Below are positions 13,911 through 20,792 of a stretch of 20,792 nt of DNA, one piece after another; position 1 is the first letter of the stretch, and each line of letters begins with the position of its first letter. Source of the stretch: Sulfurovum sp. Lineage in GTDB: Bacteria > Campylobacterota > Campylobacteria > Campylobacterales > Sulfurovaceae. A program made the translations under genes and the position numbers. Below the pieces are notes generated by a model. That model saw nothing but the letters and a program-made list of their open reading frames with translations. It did not search any database and was not told where the DNA came from. The stretch is from positions 1 to 20,792 of the forward strand of contig DQVJ01000209.1 of the NCBI GenBank assembly GCA_015661795.1. The letters run 5' to 3'.

Positions 13911-14318
13911 TCACATTAGTGCATAAAATAATAAAGGTGGATACATTCCTACACCCATAAGAAAAAACCATGGAGGGATTTTCCATGTTAACATCTGGGC
14001 TATCTCTTCTGAGATATTTTGTTCAATAAAAACTTTTTTAATCAATTCTATTTTATAAAAAATATCAAATATCTTAAGCGCTAAAAGAAAAACCATACTT
14101 ATGTTAAGTATCTCTGTTAACAAAACAATAAACAAAATCACATAAAATCCAGGCTGTACAAGAAAAAACAAAAATATACTCTTATTATAATAGATATATA
14201 GTTTTTTTAAAACACCTAAAAGTGTTTCCGAACGCTGTATATATGCTTCAAAAAGTTCTGCCAACAGTAAAATAAATGTCAAAATAAAAATAGTTTCCAT
14301 AGGGGAAATCTTACCCAT
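13911..14318 (-). CDS. Small multi-pass membrane protein of unknown function
   Basis: 135 residues, unrecognised. Hydrophobic segments are visible at about 7-25 ('METIFILTFILLLAELFEAY'), 47-67 ('KSIFLFFLVQPGFYVILFIV'), 68-92 ('LLTEILNISMVFLLALKIFD') and 114-135 ('PPWFFLMGVGMYPPLLFYAL'). Between the last two is an amphipathic, charged stretch ('KIELIKKVFIEQNISEEIAQMLTW'). There is no cleavable signal and no Cys or His cluster. The start is uncertain: neither ATG 14318 nor ATG 14300 has a clear ribosome site, and the transcript may be leaderless. The gene lies between rho and the divergent ccoI, with the rho promoter directly behind its stop codon. Sharing the divergent region with a cbb3-oxidase maturation gene gives a weak hint at a respiratory or metal-related role. 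Confidence 0.7.
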   Translation of the reverse strand: MGKISPMETIFILTFILLLAELFEAYIQRSETLLGVLKKLYIYYNKSIFLFFLVQPGFYVILFIVLLTEILNISMVFLLALKIFDIFYKIELIKKVFIEQNISEEIAQMLTWKIPPWFFLMGVGMYPPLLFYALM

Positions 14319-14325
14319 ATTTGGA

Positions 14326-14331
14326 TAAAAT
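14326..14331 (+). promoter_or_regulatory. Possible -10 box for ccoI-ccoS
   Basis: TAAAAT lies in the 43-base gap between the divergent membrane-protein gene and ccoI. The predicted transcript start is near 14338, about 24 bases before the TTG start codon. No clear FNR-type dyad is present. Confidence 0.35.
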
Positions 14332-14351
14332 TCATGTCATAACTGCATAGA

Positions 14352-14364
14352 AGGATACTATTTG
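14352..14364 (+). promoter_or_regulatory. Ribosome site that fixes the TTG start of ccoI
   Basis: AGGA (14352-14355) is followed after six bases by TTG (14362-14364). The first in-frame ATG would be well inside the N-terminal cysteine domain, so TTG is the likely start codon. Confidence 0.7.
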
Positions 14365-16791
14365 GCAGAGCTGGCATGTACACATTGCAACCTTACTTTT
14401 TCAGAAGAAATGATGATAAAGGAAGAAGACGATAGTACCTCACTCTATTTTTGCTGTAAAGGGTGTCAAGGAGTCTATCATCTTCTTAATACTGAAGGAC
14501 TAGGTACATTTTATGACAAGCTTGGTGATACGAAACTCCAACCTGCATCACAATCCAATGTTTCTACAGATGATTTAGAAAAATTTGATTTAGGCGGCTT
14601 CAAAAATAAGTATATAAAAACCCATGATGATGACTTGCATGAAATAAATCTCATCATAGAAGGTATACATTGTTCTGCATGTGTATGGCTCAATGAAAAA
14701 GTATTACATAAAGTAGATGGCATACTTGAAGCAACGATAAACTACACCAACAACAAAGCAAAAGTCATCTGGGATCCTGATACAGTCAAACTATCACATA
14801 TCATACAAACCATTCGTTCTATCGGTTATAATGCGTATCCTTATGACCCAGCATTACAGGAAGAACGTGCAAAAAAAACGCAAAAAACGTACTATACCCG
14901 TATTTTGGTAGCTGTCTTTGGTTCAATGAATATCATGTGGTTGGCTGTTGCACATTATGCAGGGTACTTTTCTGGTATCGAGGACTCTTTTAAAAATATT
15001 CTTAATGTTGCAGAGTTCCTATTGGCGACTCCTGTGCTGTTTTATTCTGGGTGGATATTTTTTAAAGGTGCTTATTTTGGCTATAAAAACAATATTGTCA
15101 ATATGGATACGTTAGTGGCTTCAGGTGCATTATCTGCCTATATATATTCCATATATGCAATGGTTACCCAACATGGAGAAGTCTATTTTGACTCTGTTGT
15201 GATGATTATTACCTTTGTACTCGTAGGCAAATACCTTGAAGTTCTAAGCAAAAAACATGCGGTAGATACCCTAGACAGTATCATGGGATCTACGCCTACA
15301 GAAGTCACTACCTTTAAAGATGGTATCAAATCTTTAGTCAGTGTAGAAAATATTATCGTAGGTGATATCATCGAACTCAAACCTGGAGAAAAAGTGGTGA
15401 TAGATGGGGTCATCACTTCTGGTAGTGCTCTATTTGACGAATCTTCACTTACAGGGGAAAATGAACCTCTTTATAAACAACAAGAGGACACAATACTCTC
15501 TGGATCTATCTGTTTAGATTCTCTTATACACTATAAAGCACATAAAGATGTTTCTTCTTCACTGCTTACTTCCATCGTGAATTTACTTGAAGTTTCCATG
15601 ACTAAAAAACCCCAAATAGAACAACTGGCCAATAAAATTTCTGGCTATTTTTCTACCATCATTTTAGTTATCGCACTCCTTACATTTATAGGTTGGTATT
15701 TTTTTGCTGGGAGTTTCGAACAGGCACTGATTATCGGTATTTCGGTCATTGTCATTGCCTGTCCTTGTGCTTTAGGTTTGGCAACACCTATGGCAACACT
15801 TGTAGGCATTAGTATCGCAGCCAAACGGGGTATCCTTTTTAAAGAAGCAACCTTTCTTGAAACTATGGCAAAAAGTGATGTACTTTTTCTTGATAAAACA
15901 GGAACTATTACAGAAGGTAAGCCGTCAGTTATACATGCTCACATCAAAAAAAACTTTGATGTTTCTCTACTCTTTGCATTGGTGACTACTTCGAATCATC
16001 CTGTTTCCAAAGGTATTGCACAATATCTTCAAGAAACCTATAAAAACATTAAAACTATCACGCTAAGTAATATAAAAACCATAGAAGCAAAAGGTATCAC
16101 AGCAACATATAACAAAAGCACCATCATAGGAGGAAATGCCTCATTTATGGGGGACAATCATATAGAAATACATAGCACTTGCGAGAATACCCTCTTTTTC
16201 TTCGCCATTGATAATGTGATTGTAGCCCGTTTTGAACTGACAGACACCATACGTCCTAGTGCGCAGAAAGCTATCAAGTCCATACAAAATATGGGGATAA
16301 AAGTTGTTATGCTTACAGGAGATCACGAACAAAGTGCCCACAAAGTAGCCTCTCAAGTAGGCATTACCCATATTTACAGTAAACTTTTACCCCAAGACAA
16401 AGCCAATATCATTGATGCGTATCATAAAAGGGGGCATATCACGGTCATGGTAGGAGACGGGGTCAATGATGTCGTGGCCTTGGCATTATCTGATATTGCT
16501 ATTGCTATGGGAAATGGTGCGGATATAGCTATAGACATCAGCGATGTGGTGCTTCTAGATGAAAAACCTGAAAGCCTATATGAAGCATACAGGCTCTCAA
16601 AACGGACCTATAGAGCTGTCAAAGAAAACTTAGGTTTTTCATTATTCTATAATGTAATTGCTGTGCCTTTGGCTATCTTAGGTTTTGTTAATCCACTTGT
16701 TGCAGCACTTTCTATGAGTTTGAGTTCATTGGTGGTAGTAGGTAATTCAATGCGTATTAAACGTTTAAAATTTAAGGATAAAAATGAGTGA
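14362..16791 (+). CDS. ccoI: Copper-transporting P1B-type ATPase for cbb3 oxidase maturation (CcoI/FixI)
   Basis: 809 residues from a TTG start. The product begins with a cysteine-rich metal-binding domain typical of FixI/CcoI ('CTHCNLTF' at 6-13 and 'CCKGCQGVYHLL' at 31-42). A heavy-metal-associated domain follows with 'GIHCSACVWL' (Cys104, Cys107). Membrane helices lie at about 180-200, 215-235, 247-267, 275-293, 430-450 and 456-480, with the ion-binding Cys-Pro-Cys at 467-469. The cytoplasmic ATPase parts show 'SLTGENEP' (actuator, TGE), 'LDKTGTITEG' with the phosphorylated Asp511, 'NHPVSKGIA' (HP motif) and 'GDGVND' (698-703). In this family copper is moved outwards to supply the CuB centre of cytochrome cbb3. 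The neighbour ccoS, overlapping by 8 bases, supports CcoI over a detoxifying CopA. Confidence 0.94.
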   Translation: MAELACTHCNLTFSEEMMIKEEDDSTSLYFCCKGCQGVYHLLNTEGLGTFYDKLGDTKLQPASQSNVSTDDLEKFDLGGFKNKYIKTHDDDLHEINLIIEGIHCSACVWLNEKVLHKVDGILEATINYTNNKAKVIWDPDTVKLSHIIQTIRSIGYNAYPYDPALQEERAKKTQKTYYTRILVAVFGSMNIMWLAVAHYAGYFSGIEDSFKNILNVAEFLLATPVLFYSGWIFFKGAYFGYKNNIVNMDTLVASGALSAYIYSIYAMVTQHGEVYFDSVVMIITFVLVGKYLEVLSKKHAVDTLDSIMGSTPTEVTTFKDGIKSLVSVENIIVGDIIELKPGEKVVIDGVITSGSALFDESSLTGENEPLYKQQEDTILSGSICLDSLIHYKAHKDVSSSLLTSIVNLLEVSMTKKPQIEQLANKISGYFSTIILVIALLTFIGWYFFAGSFEQALIIGISVIVIACPCALGLATPMATLVGISIAAKRGILFKEATFLETMAKSDVLFLDKTGTITEGKPSVIHAHIKKNFDVSLLFALVTTSNHPVSKGIAQYLQETYKNIKTITLSNIKTIEAKGITATYNKSTIIGGNASFMGDNHIEIHSTCENTLFFFAIDNVIVARFELTDTIRPSAQKAIKSIQNMGIKVVMLTGDHEQSAHKVASQVGITHIYSKLLPQDKANIIDAYHKRGHITVMVGDGVNDVVALALSDIAIAMGNGADIAIDISDVVLLDEKPESLYEAYRLSKRTYRAVKENLGFSLFYNVIAVPLAILGFVNPLVAALSMSLSSLVVVGNSMRIKRLKFKDKNE

Positions 16792-17026
16792 AGATATAGT
16801 TATCTTAATGATAGGTGTCTCTACTTTTTTAGGAGCACTAGGGTTACTGGGGTTGATTTGGGCTGTGAGAACAGGACAGTTTGATGACCAGTCGAAGTTT
16901 ATTGATGCTGTACATCATGACAATGAAGAAGATTTACGTGATGCAGTAATGATGGCAGAAAAAAGAAAAAAACATAAAAACAAGAAAAATAAACAAGAGA
17001 AAAAAAACTATATGCCTCCTGACTAA
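16784..17026 (+). CDS. ccoS: Cytochrome cbb3 oxidase assembly protein CcoS
   Basis: 80 residues. A single N-terminal membrane helix ('IVILMIGVSTFLGALGLLGLIWAV', residues 5-28) leads into 'RTGQFDDQSKFID', the hallmark of CcoS/FixS ('W...SGQFDD'). A lysine-rich cytoplasmic tail (about 60-76) is longer than in many homologues. CcoS is required for insertion of haem and copper into the catalytic subunit of the cbb3 oxidase. It overlaps the end of ccoI by eight bases, with AAGGA before its ATG, consistent with translational coupling. The structural genes ccoNOPQ are not in the window. Confidence 0.92.
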   Translation: MSEDIVILMIGVSTFLGALGLLGLIWAVRTGQFDDQSKFIDAVHHDNEEDLRDAVMMAEKRKKHKNKKNKQEKKNYMPPD

Positions 17027-17109
17027 TTCATGAGGTAACACTTCATATGTATTTTTCTAATAAAAAATATGTTATTATTATATGAATAAATATTAAAAAG
17101 GTCATTGAC

Positions 17110-17673
17110 ATGTTTTTTAGAAAACTATTAGTATCAACTTTTTTCCTTACAAGTTTTATCTCTGCAGAAAACAGTATCGGTATCGACATTAACAGTAAAG
17201 ATGTAGAAGTACTCGCTTCTCTTAATATCAATGCTTTAACAGATTATGCCAATGGCACAACATATATTTTAGATCTAAATTATTTGCATTCTGATGGTGA
17301 CAATATGCTAAGGATAGGTTTTTTAGGACAAAACAGACTACAAGGGGTAGAAGGACTCACCCTTGCTCTTGGTCTGAAAACAGTACTTGCAGATAACTTT
17401 TTAGCCCTGCCTTTTATGATAAGAGGCAATTATATTTTACCTCTAAATGACAGTATACCTACGACTTCCTGTACAGTAAGTTTTTCTTATGCACCCTCTA
17501 TTCTTACATTCCGAGATGGTGAAAGTTATGCCGACTTACGTCTGGAACTCGACATGGAAGTTATTTCAAATTTGCATATTTTCACAGGGTATCGTAATAT
17601 ATCAACAGAATATAATGTTATAGAGAGGACATTTAATAATAGCTTTTATGGTGGGATAAAACTTAGTTTTTAG
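17110..17673 (+). CDS. Probable YfaZ-like outer-membrane beta-barrel protein
   Basis: 187 residues. A signal peptide ('FFRKLLVSTFFLTSFISA', likely cut after Ala19) is followed by alternating amphipathic strands: 'VEVLASLNINAL', 'TTYILDLNYLHSDGDNMLRIGFLGQ', 'LTLALGLKTVL', 'LALPFMIRGNYIL', 'CTVSFSYAPSIL', 'YADLRLELDMEVI', 'LHIFTGYRNIST'. It ends with 'NSFYGGIKLSF', with Phe as the last residue, as in many outer-membrane barrels that use the BAM machinery. The pattern 'NYLHSDGDN...GFLGQ...VEGLTLALGLK...GYRN' resembles the YfaZ family, function unknown. AAAAGG is eight bases before the ATG. It lies alone between ccoS (83-base gap) and galE. Confidence 0.7.
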   Translation: MFFRKLLVSTFFLTSFISAENSIGIDINSKDVEVLASLNINALTDYANGTTYILDLNYLHSDGDNMLRIGFLGQNRLQGVEGLTLALGLKTVLADNFLALPFMIRGNYILPLNDSIPTTSCTVSFSYAPSILTFRDGESYADLRLELDMEVISNLHIFTGYRNISTEYNVIERTFNNSFYGGIKLSF

Positions 17674-17676
17674 TGT

Positions 17677-17682
17677 TATACT
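17677..17682 (+). promoter_or_regulatory. Possible -10 box for the galE operon
   Basis: TATACT lies in the 37-base gap before galE, just after the stop codon of the barrel gene, with a predicted start near 17689. It is followed by AAAGG eight bases before the galE ATG. No -35 element is clear. Confidence 0.4.
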
Positions 17683-17710
17683 TCTTTAAATAAAAATAAA
17701 GGTTCAATAC

Positions 17711-18742
17711 ATGCCTCAAAATAGAATATTGGTTACTGGTGGTGCAGGATACATTGGCTCACATACAGCTATCTTACTCATTGAGGCGGGATATGACATT
17801 ATCATCTTTGACAACTTTTCCAACGCTTCCAAAGAGAGTATCAAACGAGTTGAGAAAATAGTGGGTGAAGAAATTATACTCATAGAGGGTGATATCCGCA
17901 ACCGAAAAGATTTACACAAAGTCTTTACTGAGTACTCCATAGATGCTGTCATTCATTTTGCAGGGCTCAAAGCAGTTGGAGAATCTGTTGAAAAACCTTT
18001 AAGCTATTATGATAACAACATCAATGGTACCATTGTTCTATGTGAAGTAATGGCTGAGCATAATTGTAAATCTATCGTCTTTAGTTCATCTGCTACTGTA
18101 TATGGTGACCCACATACCACACCCATCAAAGAAAATTTTCCTCTCTCCGCCACGAATCCTTACGGCAGATCCAAACTTTTTATAGAAGAAATGTTGCGAG
18201 ACCTTTATATTTCAGACCCTTCATGGAAAATTGTGTTATTGAGATACTTCAACCCAGTAGGTGCCCATATATCTGGTACCATAGGTGAAGATCCCAATGG
18301 AATTCCCAATAACCTTATGCCATTCATCGCACAAACTGCTGTAGGAAAACTAACTTGTCTCAGTGTTTTTGGTGATGATTATAACACACATGATGGTACA
18401 GGTGTCAGAGATTATATCCATGTAATGGACTTGGCAGATGGCCATGTAAAAGCCTTAGATATCATCAAAGATATCAAGAAGGTTATCACCGTCAATCTAG
18501 GTACAGGTATAGGCTATTCAGTACTTGACATGGTCAAAGCTTTTGAAAAAGCTTCAGGGAAAGATGTACCCTACTGTATAGCCCCAAGACGTACAGGTGA
18601 TATTGCAAAATGTTTTGCAGACCCAAGCTATGCAAAAGAAGTACTGGCTTGGGAAGCCACTAAAGGGATAGAAGAGATGTGTCAAGACAGTTGGCGATGG
18701 CAATCAAATAATCCAAATGGATATGAAGGGCAATATACATGA
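17711..18742 (+). CDS. galE: UDP-glucose 4-epimerase
   Basis: 343 residues, typical for GalE. It interconverts UDP-glucose and UDP-galactose (in some species also the N-acetyl forms) with bound NAD. The Rossmann NAD motif is 'TGGAGYIGSH' (9-18). The active site is the Ser in 'SSSATVYGD' (125-133) and Tyr151-x3-Lys155 in 'NPYGRSKLFIEE'. 'IHFAGLKAVGESVEKPLSYYDNNINGT', 'RYFNPVGAH' and 'GTGVRDYIHVMDLADGH' are standard GalE segments. AAAGG lies eight bases before the ATG. Its stop codon overlaps the start of the next gene (ATGA), so it is the first gene of an operon supplying sugar nucleotides for lipopolysaccharide, capsule or glycan synthesis. Confidence 0.95.
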   Translation: MPQNRILVTGGAGYIGSHTAILLIEAGYDIIIFDNFSNASKESIKRVEKIVGEEIILIEGDIRNRKDLHKVFTEYSIDAVIHFAGLKAVGESVEKPLSYYDNNINGTIVLCEVMAEHNCKSIVFSSSATVYGDPHTTPIKENFPLSATNPYGRSKLFIEEMLRDLYISDPSWKIVLLRYFNPVGAHISGTIGEDPNGIPNNLMPFIAQTAVGKLTCLSVFGDDYNTHDGTGVRDYIHVMDLADGHVKALDIIKDIKKVITVNLGTGIGYSVLDMVKAFEKASGKDVPYCIAPRRTGDIAKCFADPSYAKEVLAWEATKGIEEMCQDSWRWQSNNPNGYEGQYT

Positions 18743-20121
18743 AAAACACGATAGAAAAAAGTATCTTTAGAGAGTATGATATTCGAGGTATCTTTGAAAA
18801 AGAACTTAATGAAAAATCTGTAAAACTGATTGGCTATTTCTTAGGTCAAAAAATAGCTGGTGACAAAATAGTTGCTATAGGATATGATGCCCGTTCACAT
18901 TCTCCTATTTTAAGAGACTATCTTACCGCTGGACTTAATGCTGCTGGATGTACAGTATTGGACATGGGTATGGTGGCTACTCCTGTCAACTATTTCAGTA
19001 ACTACATTGACTTTAATGGTCTTACAACAAATGCTTCCATCATGATAACTGGTTCTCATAATCCAAGTGAATATAATGGTTTTAAAATGACTCTAGACAA
19101 AAGTCCTTTTTTTGGTGCAGATATTTATGCTTTGGGTGATGAAATCATTGCCAAACAAGAAATAGATATCAAAGACAATACTGAAAAAACAGGAATAGAT
19201 GTAAAAACACCTTATATTGACTTTATGGTAAAACAATTTTCTCATCTTAGAAACTTTCCTCAAAAAATCATCATCGATGGAGGAAATGGTGTTGCAGATA
19301 CAGTGATTACAGATATTTTTGATACACTGAATTTTAACTACGAAGGTCTATACCTTGAACCAGACGGCACTTTTCCTAACCATCACCCTGACCCTTCTGA
19401 AGAAAAAAACCTTGTGGATGTAAAAGCTTTGCTGCACAAAAATGGGGATATTGCATTTGCTTATGATGGAGATGCAGACCGTATTGCAGTACTTACCCAT
19501 AAACACAATATCAAAGGTGATCAAATGGCTTTGCTGTACAGTATGAAAATGGACAAACCTACTGTTATTGGCGAAGTAAAGTGTTCGCAGGTCATGTATG
19601 ACGAACTCGAACGCCGTGGTGCAAAAGCAATCATGTATAAAACAGGTCACTCTAACCTTAAAGTCAAAATGAAAGAGACTAACGCTGACCTAGCATGTGA
19701 AGTCTCTGGACATATTTTCTTTAAAGACCGTTACTTTGGTTATGACGATGCTATTTATGCTACGCTCAGAATGCTTGAACTCATTGCTGATGGTATCGAT
19801 ATCGATGCGGAAATCGATGCATTACCTCAAGTATTTTCAACAGAAGAGATAAAAGTAGAAACTAGCGAGGAAGAAAAATTTGCTATTATTGACAAGGTGA
19901 AGGAGCTTCTTAAAAATCCTCCTCATAATTTTCCAAAAATTTTAAACATCATTGATGTGGATGGAGTTCGTATCAACTTTGAAAAAGGTTGGGGGCTCGT
20001 AAGAGCTAGCAATACCACCCCAGTACTTGTCACTAGATTTGAATCTACAGATGAGAAATTGGCAAAAATTTATGAAGAACAAGTCAATACATTAATTCAG
20101 ATTGCAAAAGGTTTATTATGA
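18739..20121 (+). CDS. Phosphomannomutase/phosphoglucomutase (AlgC/ManB type)
   Basis: 460 residues, an alpha-D-phosphohexomutase with all four domains. The N-terminus 'FREYDIRGIFEKELNE' is followed by the phosphoserine loop 'ITGSHNPSEYNGFKM' with Ser106. The metal loop 'YDGDADRIAV' has Asp243, Asp245 and Asp247. The sugar-recognition loop is 'CEVSGHIFFKDRYFGYDDAIYA' (320-341) with Glu321-x-Ser-Gly-His. The phosphate-binding loop near the C-terminus is 'VRASNTTPVLVTRFES'. Positions and spacing track Pseudomonas AlgC closely (Ser108, Asp242/244/246 there), so dual use of mannose and glucose phosphates is likely but inferred. It turns 6-phosphates into 1-phosphates, feeding GDP-mannose and UDP-glucose. 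It overlaps galE before it and pgi after it by ATGA. Confidence 0.93.
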   Translation: MKNTIEKSIFREYDIRGIFEKELNEKSVKLIGYFLGQKIAGDKIVAIGYDARSHSPILRDYLTAGLNAAGCTVLDMGMVATPVNYFSNYIDFNGLTTNASIMITGSHNPSEYNGFKMTLDKSPFFGADIYALGDEIIAKQEIDIKDNTEKTGIDVKTPYIDFMVKQFSHLRNFPQKIIIDGGNGVADTVITDIFDTLNFNYEGLYLEPDGTFPNHHPDPSEEKNLVDVKALLHKNGDIAFAYDGDADRIAVLTHKHNIKGDQMALLYSMKMDKPTVIGEVKCSQVMYDELERRGAKAIMYKTGHSNLKVKMKETNADLACEVSGHIFFKDRYFGYDDAIYATLRMLELIADGIDIDAEIDALPQVFSTEEIKVETSEEEKFAIIDKVKELLKNPPHNFPKILNIIDVDGVRINFEKGWGLVRASNTTPVLVTRFESTDEKLAKIYEEQVNTLIQIAKGLL

Positions 20122-20792
20122 AAAATACACTTTATTTCAAGTTAAAAAATAAAAAAGTGCAGGAAGAAGCCTTCACTGCTATTGTTAAGGAACAAGAACA
20201 TATAGGATACTACTCTCTTCCAGAACAAGATATTTCAGAAGTATTGAATTATGCTAAATCTATCCCTCAAGAAATTACACAAATTGCTGTTATCGGGATA
20301 GGTGGTAGTTCTTTAGGGGCTAAAGCTATTTACGAATTTATCAAACCCACTAAAAAATTGCAAAGAGAATTGTATTTTTTTGAAAGTACTGATCCTATCA
20401 ATATTACAAATTTACTTGCTCAACTTGATTTAAACAAAACACATTTTCTTGTCATATCAAAATCAGGTACTACAGTAGAAACATTTTCTATCTATAAATA
20501 TGTTTACTCTATTAACTCCAGTGCATCATCATATACTTTTATCACAGACCCTTCTTCTCCACTTGAAAAGTATGCCCATGAAATACATGCATCTGTTTTG
20601 TACTTACCCGATAATGTGGGGGGACGATTTTCTGTGCTTTCTACTGTGGGTCTCATACCTCTTGCACTTAGTGGCATAGATATTCAATCCTTATTAGATG
20701 GAGCACAAACACTGAAGAAAAGTTTTTTTGAGGCTGGGTATATGAAACATACTATCCTCAAAAAAGCTGTATATTATGCCAGGCATCATGGA
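20118..20792 (+). CDS. pgi: Glucose-6-phosphate isomerase, N-terminal part (runs off the right edge)
   Basis: The open frame starts at ATG 20118, inside the stop codon of the preceding mutase gene (ATGA), and continues for 225 codons to the window edge. It has the sugar-isomerase motifs 'AVIGIGGSSLGAKAIYEF' (about 58-75), 'LVISKSGTTVETFSIYKY' (about 112-129) and 'LPDNVGGRFSVLSTVGLIPL', which matches the PGI signature 'GGR(F/Y)S..S..G'. PGI interconverts glucose 6-phosphate and fructose 6-phosphate. Here it links the hexose-6-phosphate pool to the mutase and epimerase encoded before it. The N-terminus is short compared with the E. coli enzyme, as is usual for the smaller (about 400 residue) bacterial PGIs. 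The C-terminal catalytic Glu/His/Lys part is beyond the window. Confidence 0.93.
   Translation, partial: MKNTLYFKLKNKKVQEEAFTAIVKEQEHIGYYSLPEQDISEVLNYAKSIPQEITQIAVIGIGGSSLGAKAIYEFIKPTKKLQRELYFFESTDPINITNLLAQLDLNKTHFLVISKSGTTVETFSIYKYVYSINSSASSYTFITDPSSPLEKYAHEIHASVLYLPDNVGGRFSVLSTVGLIPLALSGIDIQSLLDGAQTLKKSFFEAGYMKHTILKKAVYYARHHG

Noticed and set aside
14362..16791. Copper-detoxifying CopA rather than CcoI
   Set aside because: The N-terminal extra cysteine domain ahead of the HMA domain and the overlapping ccoS gene point to the FixI/CcoI branch.
17044..17071. AT-only inverted repeat after ccoS as an intrinsic terminator
   Set aside because: The stem consists nearly only of A-T and G-T pairs and there is no clean U tract after it; in such an AT-rich gap this can be chance.
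1..20792. CRISPR arrays, tRNA/rRNA genes, prophage, transposase, toxin-antitoxin or defence genes
   Set aside because: Reading both strands gave no regularly spaced direct repeats, no tRNA-like T-arm plus acceptor pairing, no integrase or transposase motifs, and all sizeable frames are accounted for by ordinary chromosomal genes.

Overview
This is an AT-rich, densely coded chromosomal segment whose gene content and order point to the Campylobacterota (Epsilonproteobacteria), most likely a Sulfurovum/Sulfurimonas-like organism. The clues are a futalosine-pathway menaquinone gene (mqnC), the blocks kdsA-ribH-nusB and murI-rho, rho next to ccoI-ccoS, and the same neighbourhoods as I recall them from Helicobacter and Campylobacter. 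Lineage is inferred from protein resemblance and synteny from memory; no search was run.

Layout. (1) Positions 1-5450, all minus strand, form one run read right to left: an EamA/DMT transporter, kdsA, ribH, nusB, mqnC, a 94-bp inverted-repeat (REP/BIME-like) element, a secreted M16-family protein without the zinc motif, an 11-bp-arm palindrome, and the start of a probable recG that runs off the left edge. The genes from eamA to mqnC overlap, abut or lie within about 20 bp of each other, so they are probably cotranscribed. (2) 5451-7924: a divergent small unknown gene, then bioA and a periplasmic DUF3108-type protein on the minus strand. (3) 7994-11683: mscS, der and trpS on the plus strand, each with its own -10-like box. 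(4) 11678-14318: murI and rho (minus, tightly linked, with a strong consensus promoter in front of rho), then an unknown small membrane protein. trpS and murI converge and share a TTATAA that holds both stop codons. (5) 14362-17026: ccoI (TTG start) and ccoS, maturation factors for the cbb3 cytochrome oxidase. (6) 17110-17673: a probable YfaZ-like outer-membrane beta-barrel protein. (7) 17711-20792: galE, an AlgC-type phosphomannomutase/phosphoglucomutase and the N-terminal half of pgi, joined by ATGA stop/start overlaps into a nucleotide-sugar precursor operon.

Together the genes cover housekeeping (transcription termination and antitermination, ribosome GTPase, tRNA charging, peptidoglycan precursor, riboflavin, biotin, menaquinone), envelope biosynthesis (KDO, UDP-galactose, mannose/glucose phosphates), microaerobic respiration and osmotic protection. 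I see no phage, transposase, CRISPR, toxin-antitoxin, defence or secretion cluster, and no tRNA or rRNA gene. No non-coding gap exceeds about 120 bp. I found no convincing undescribed multi-gene system. The points most worth a second look are short: the covarying REP pair with a possible Shine-Dalgarno-occluding switch ahead of the M16 gene, structured leaders ahead of rho and der, and two small unknown genes.
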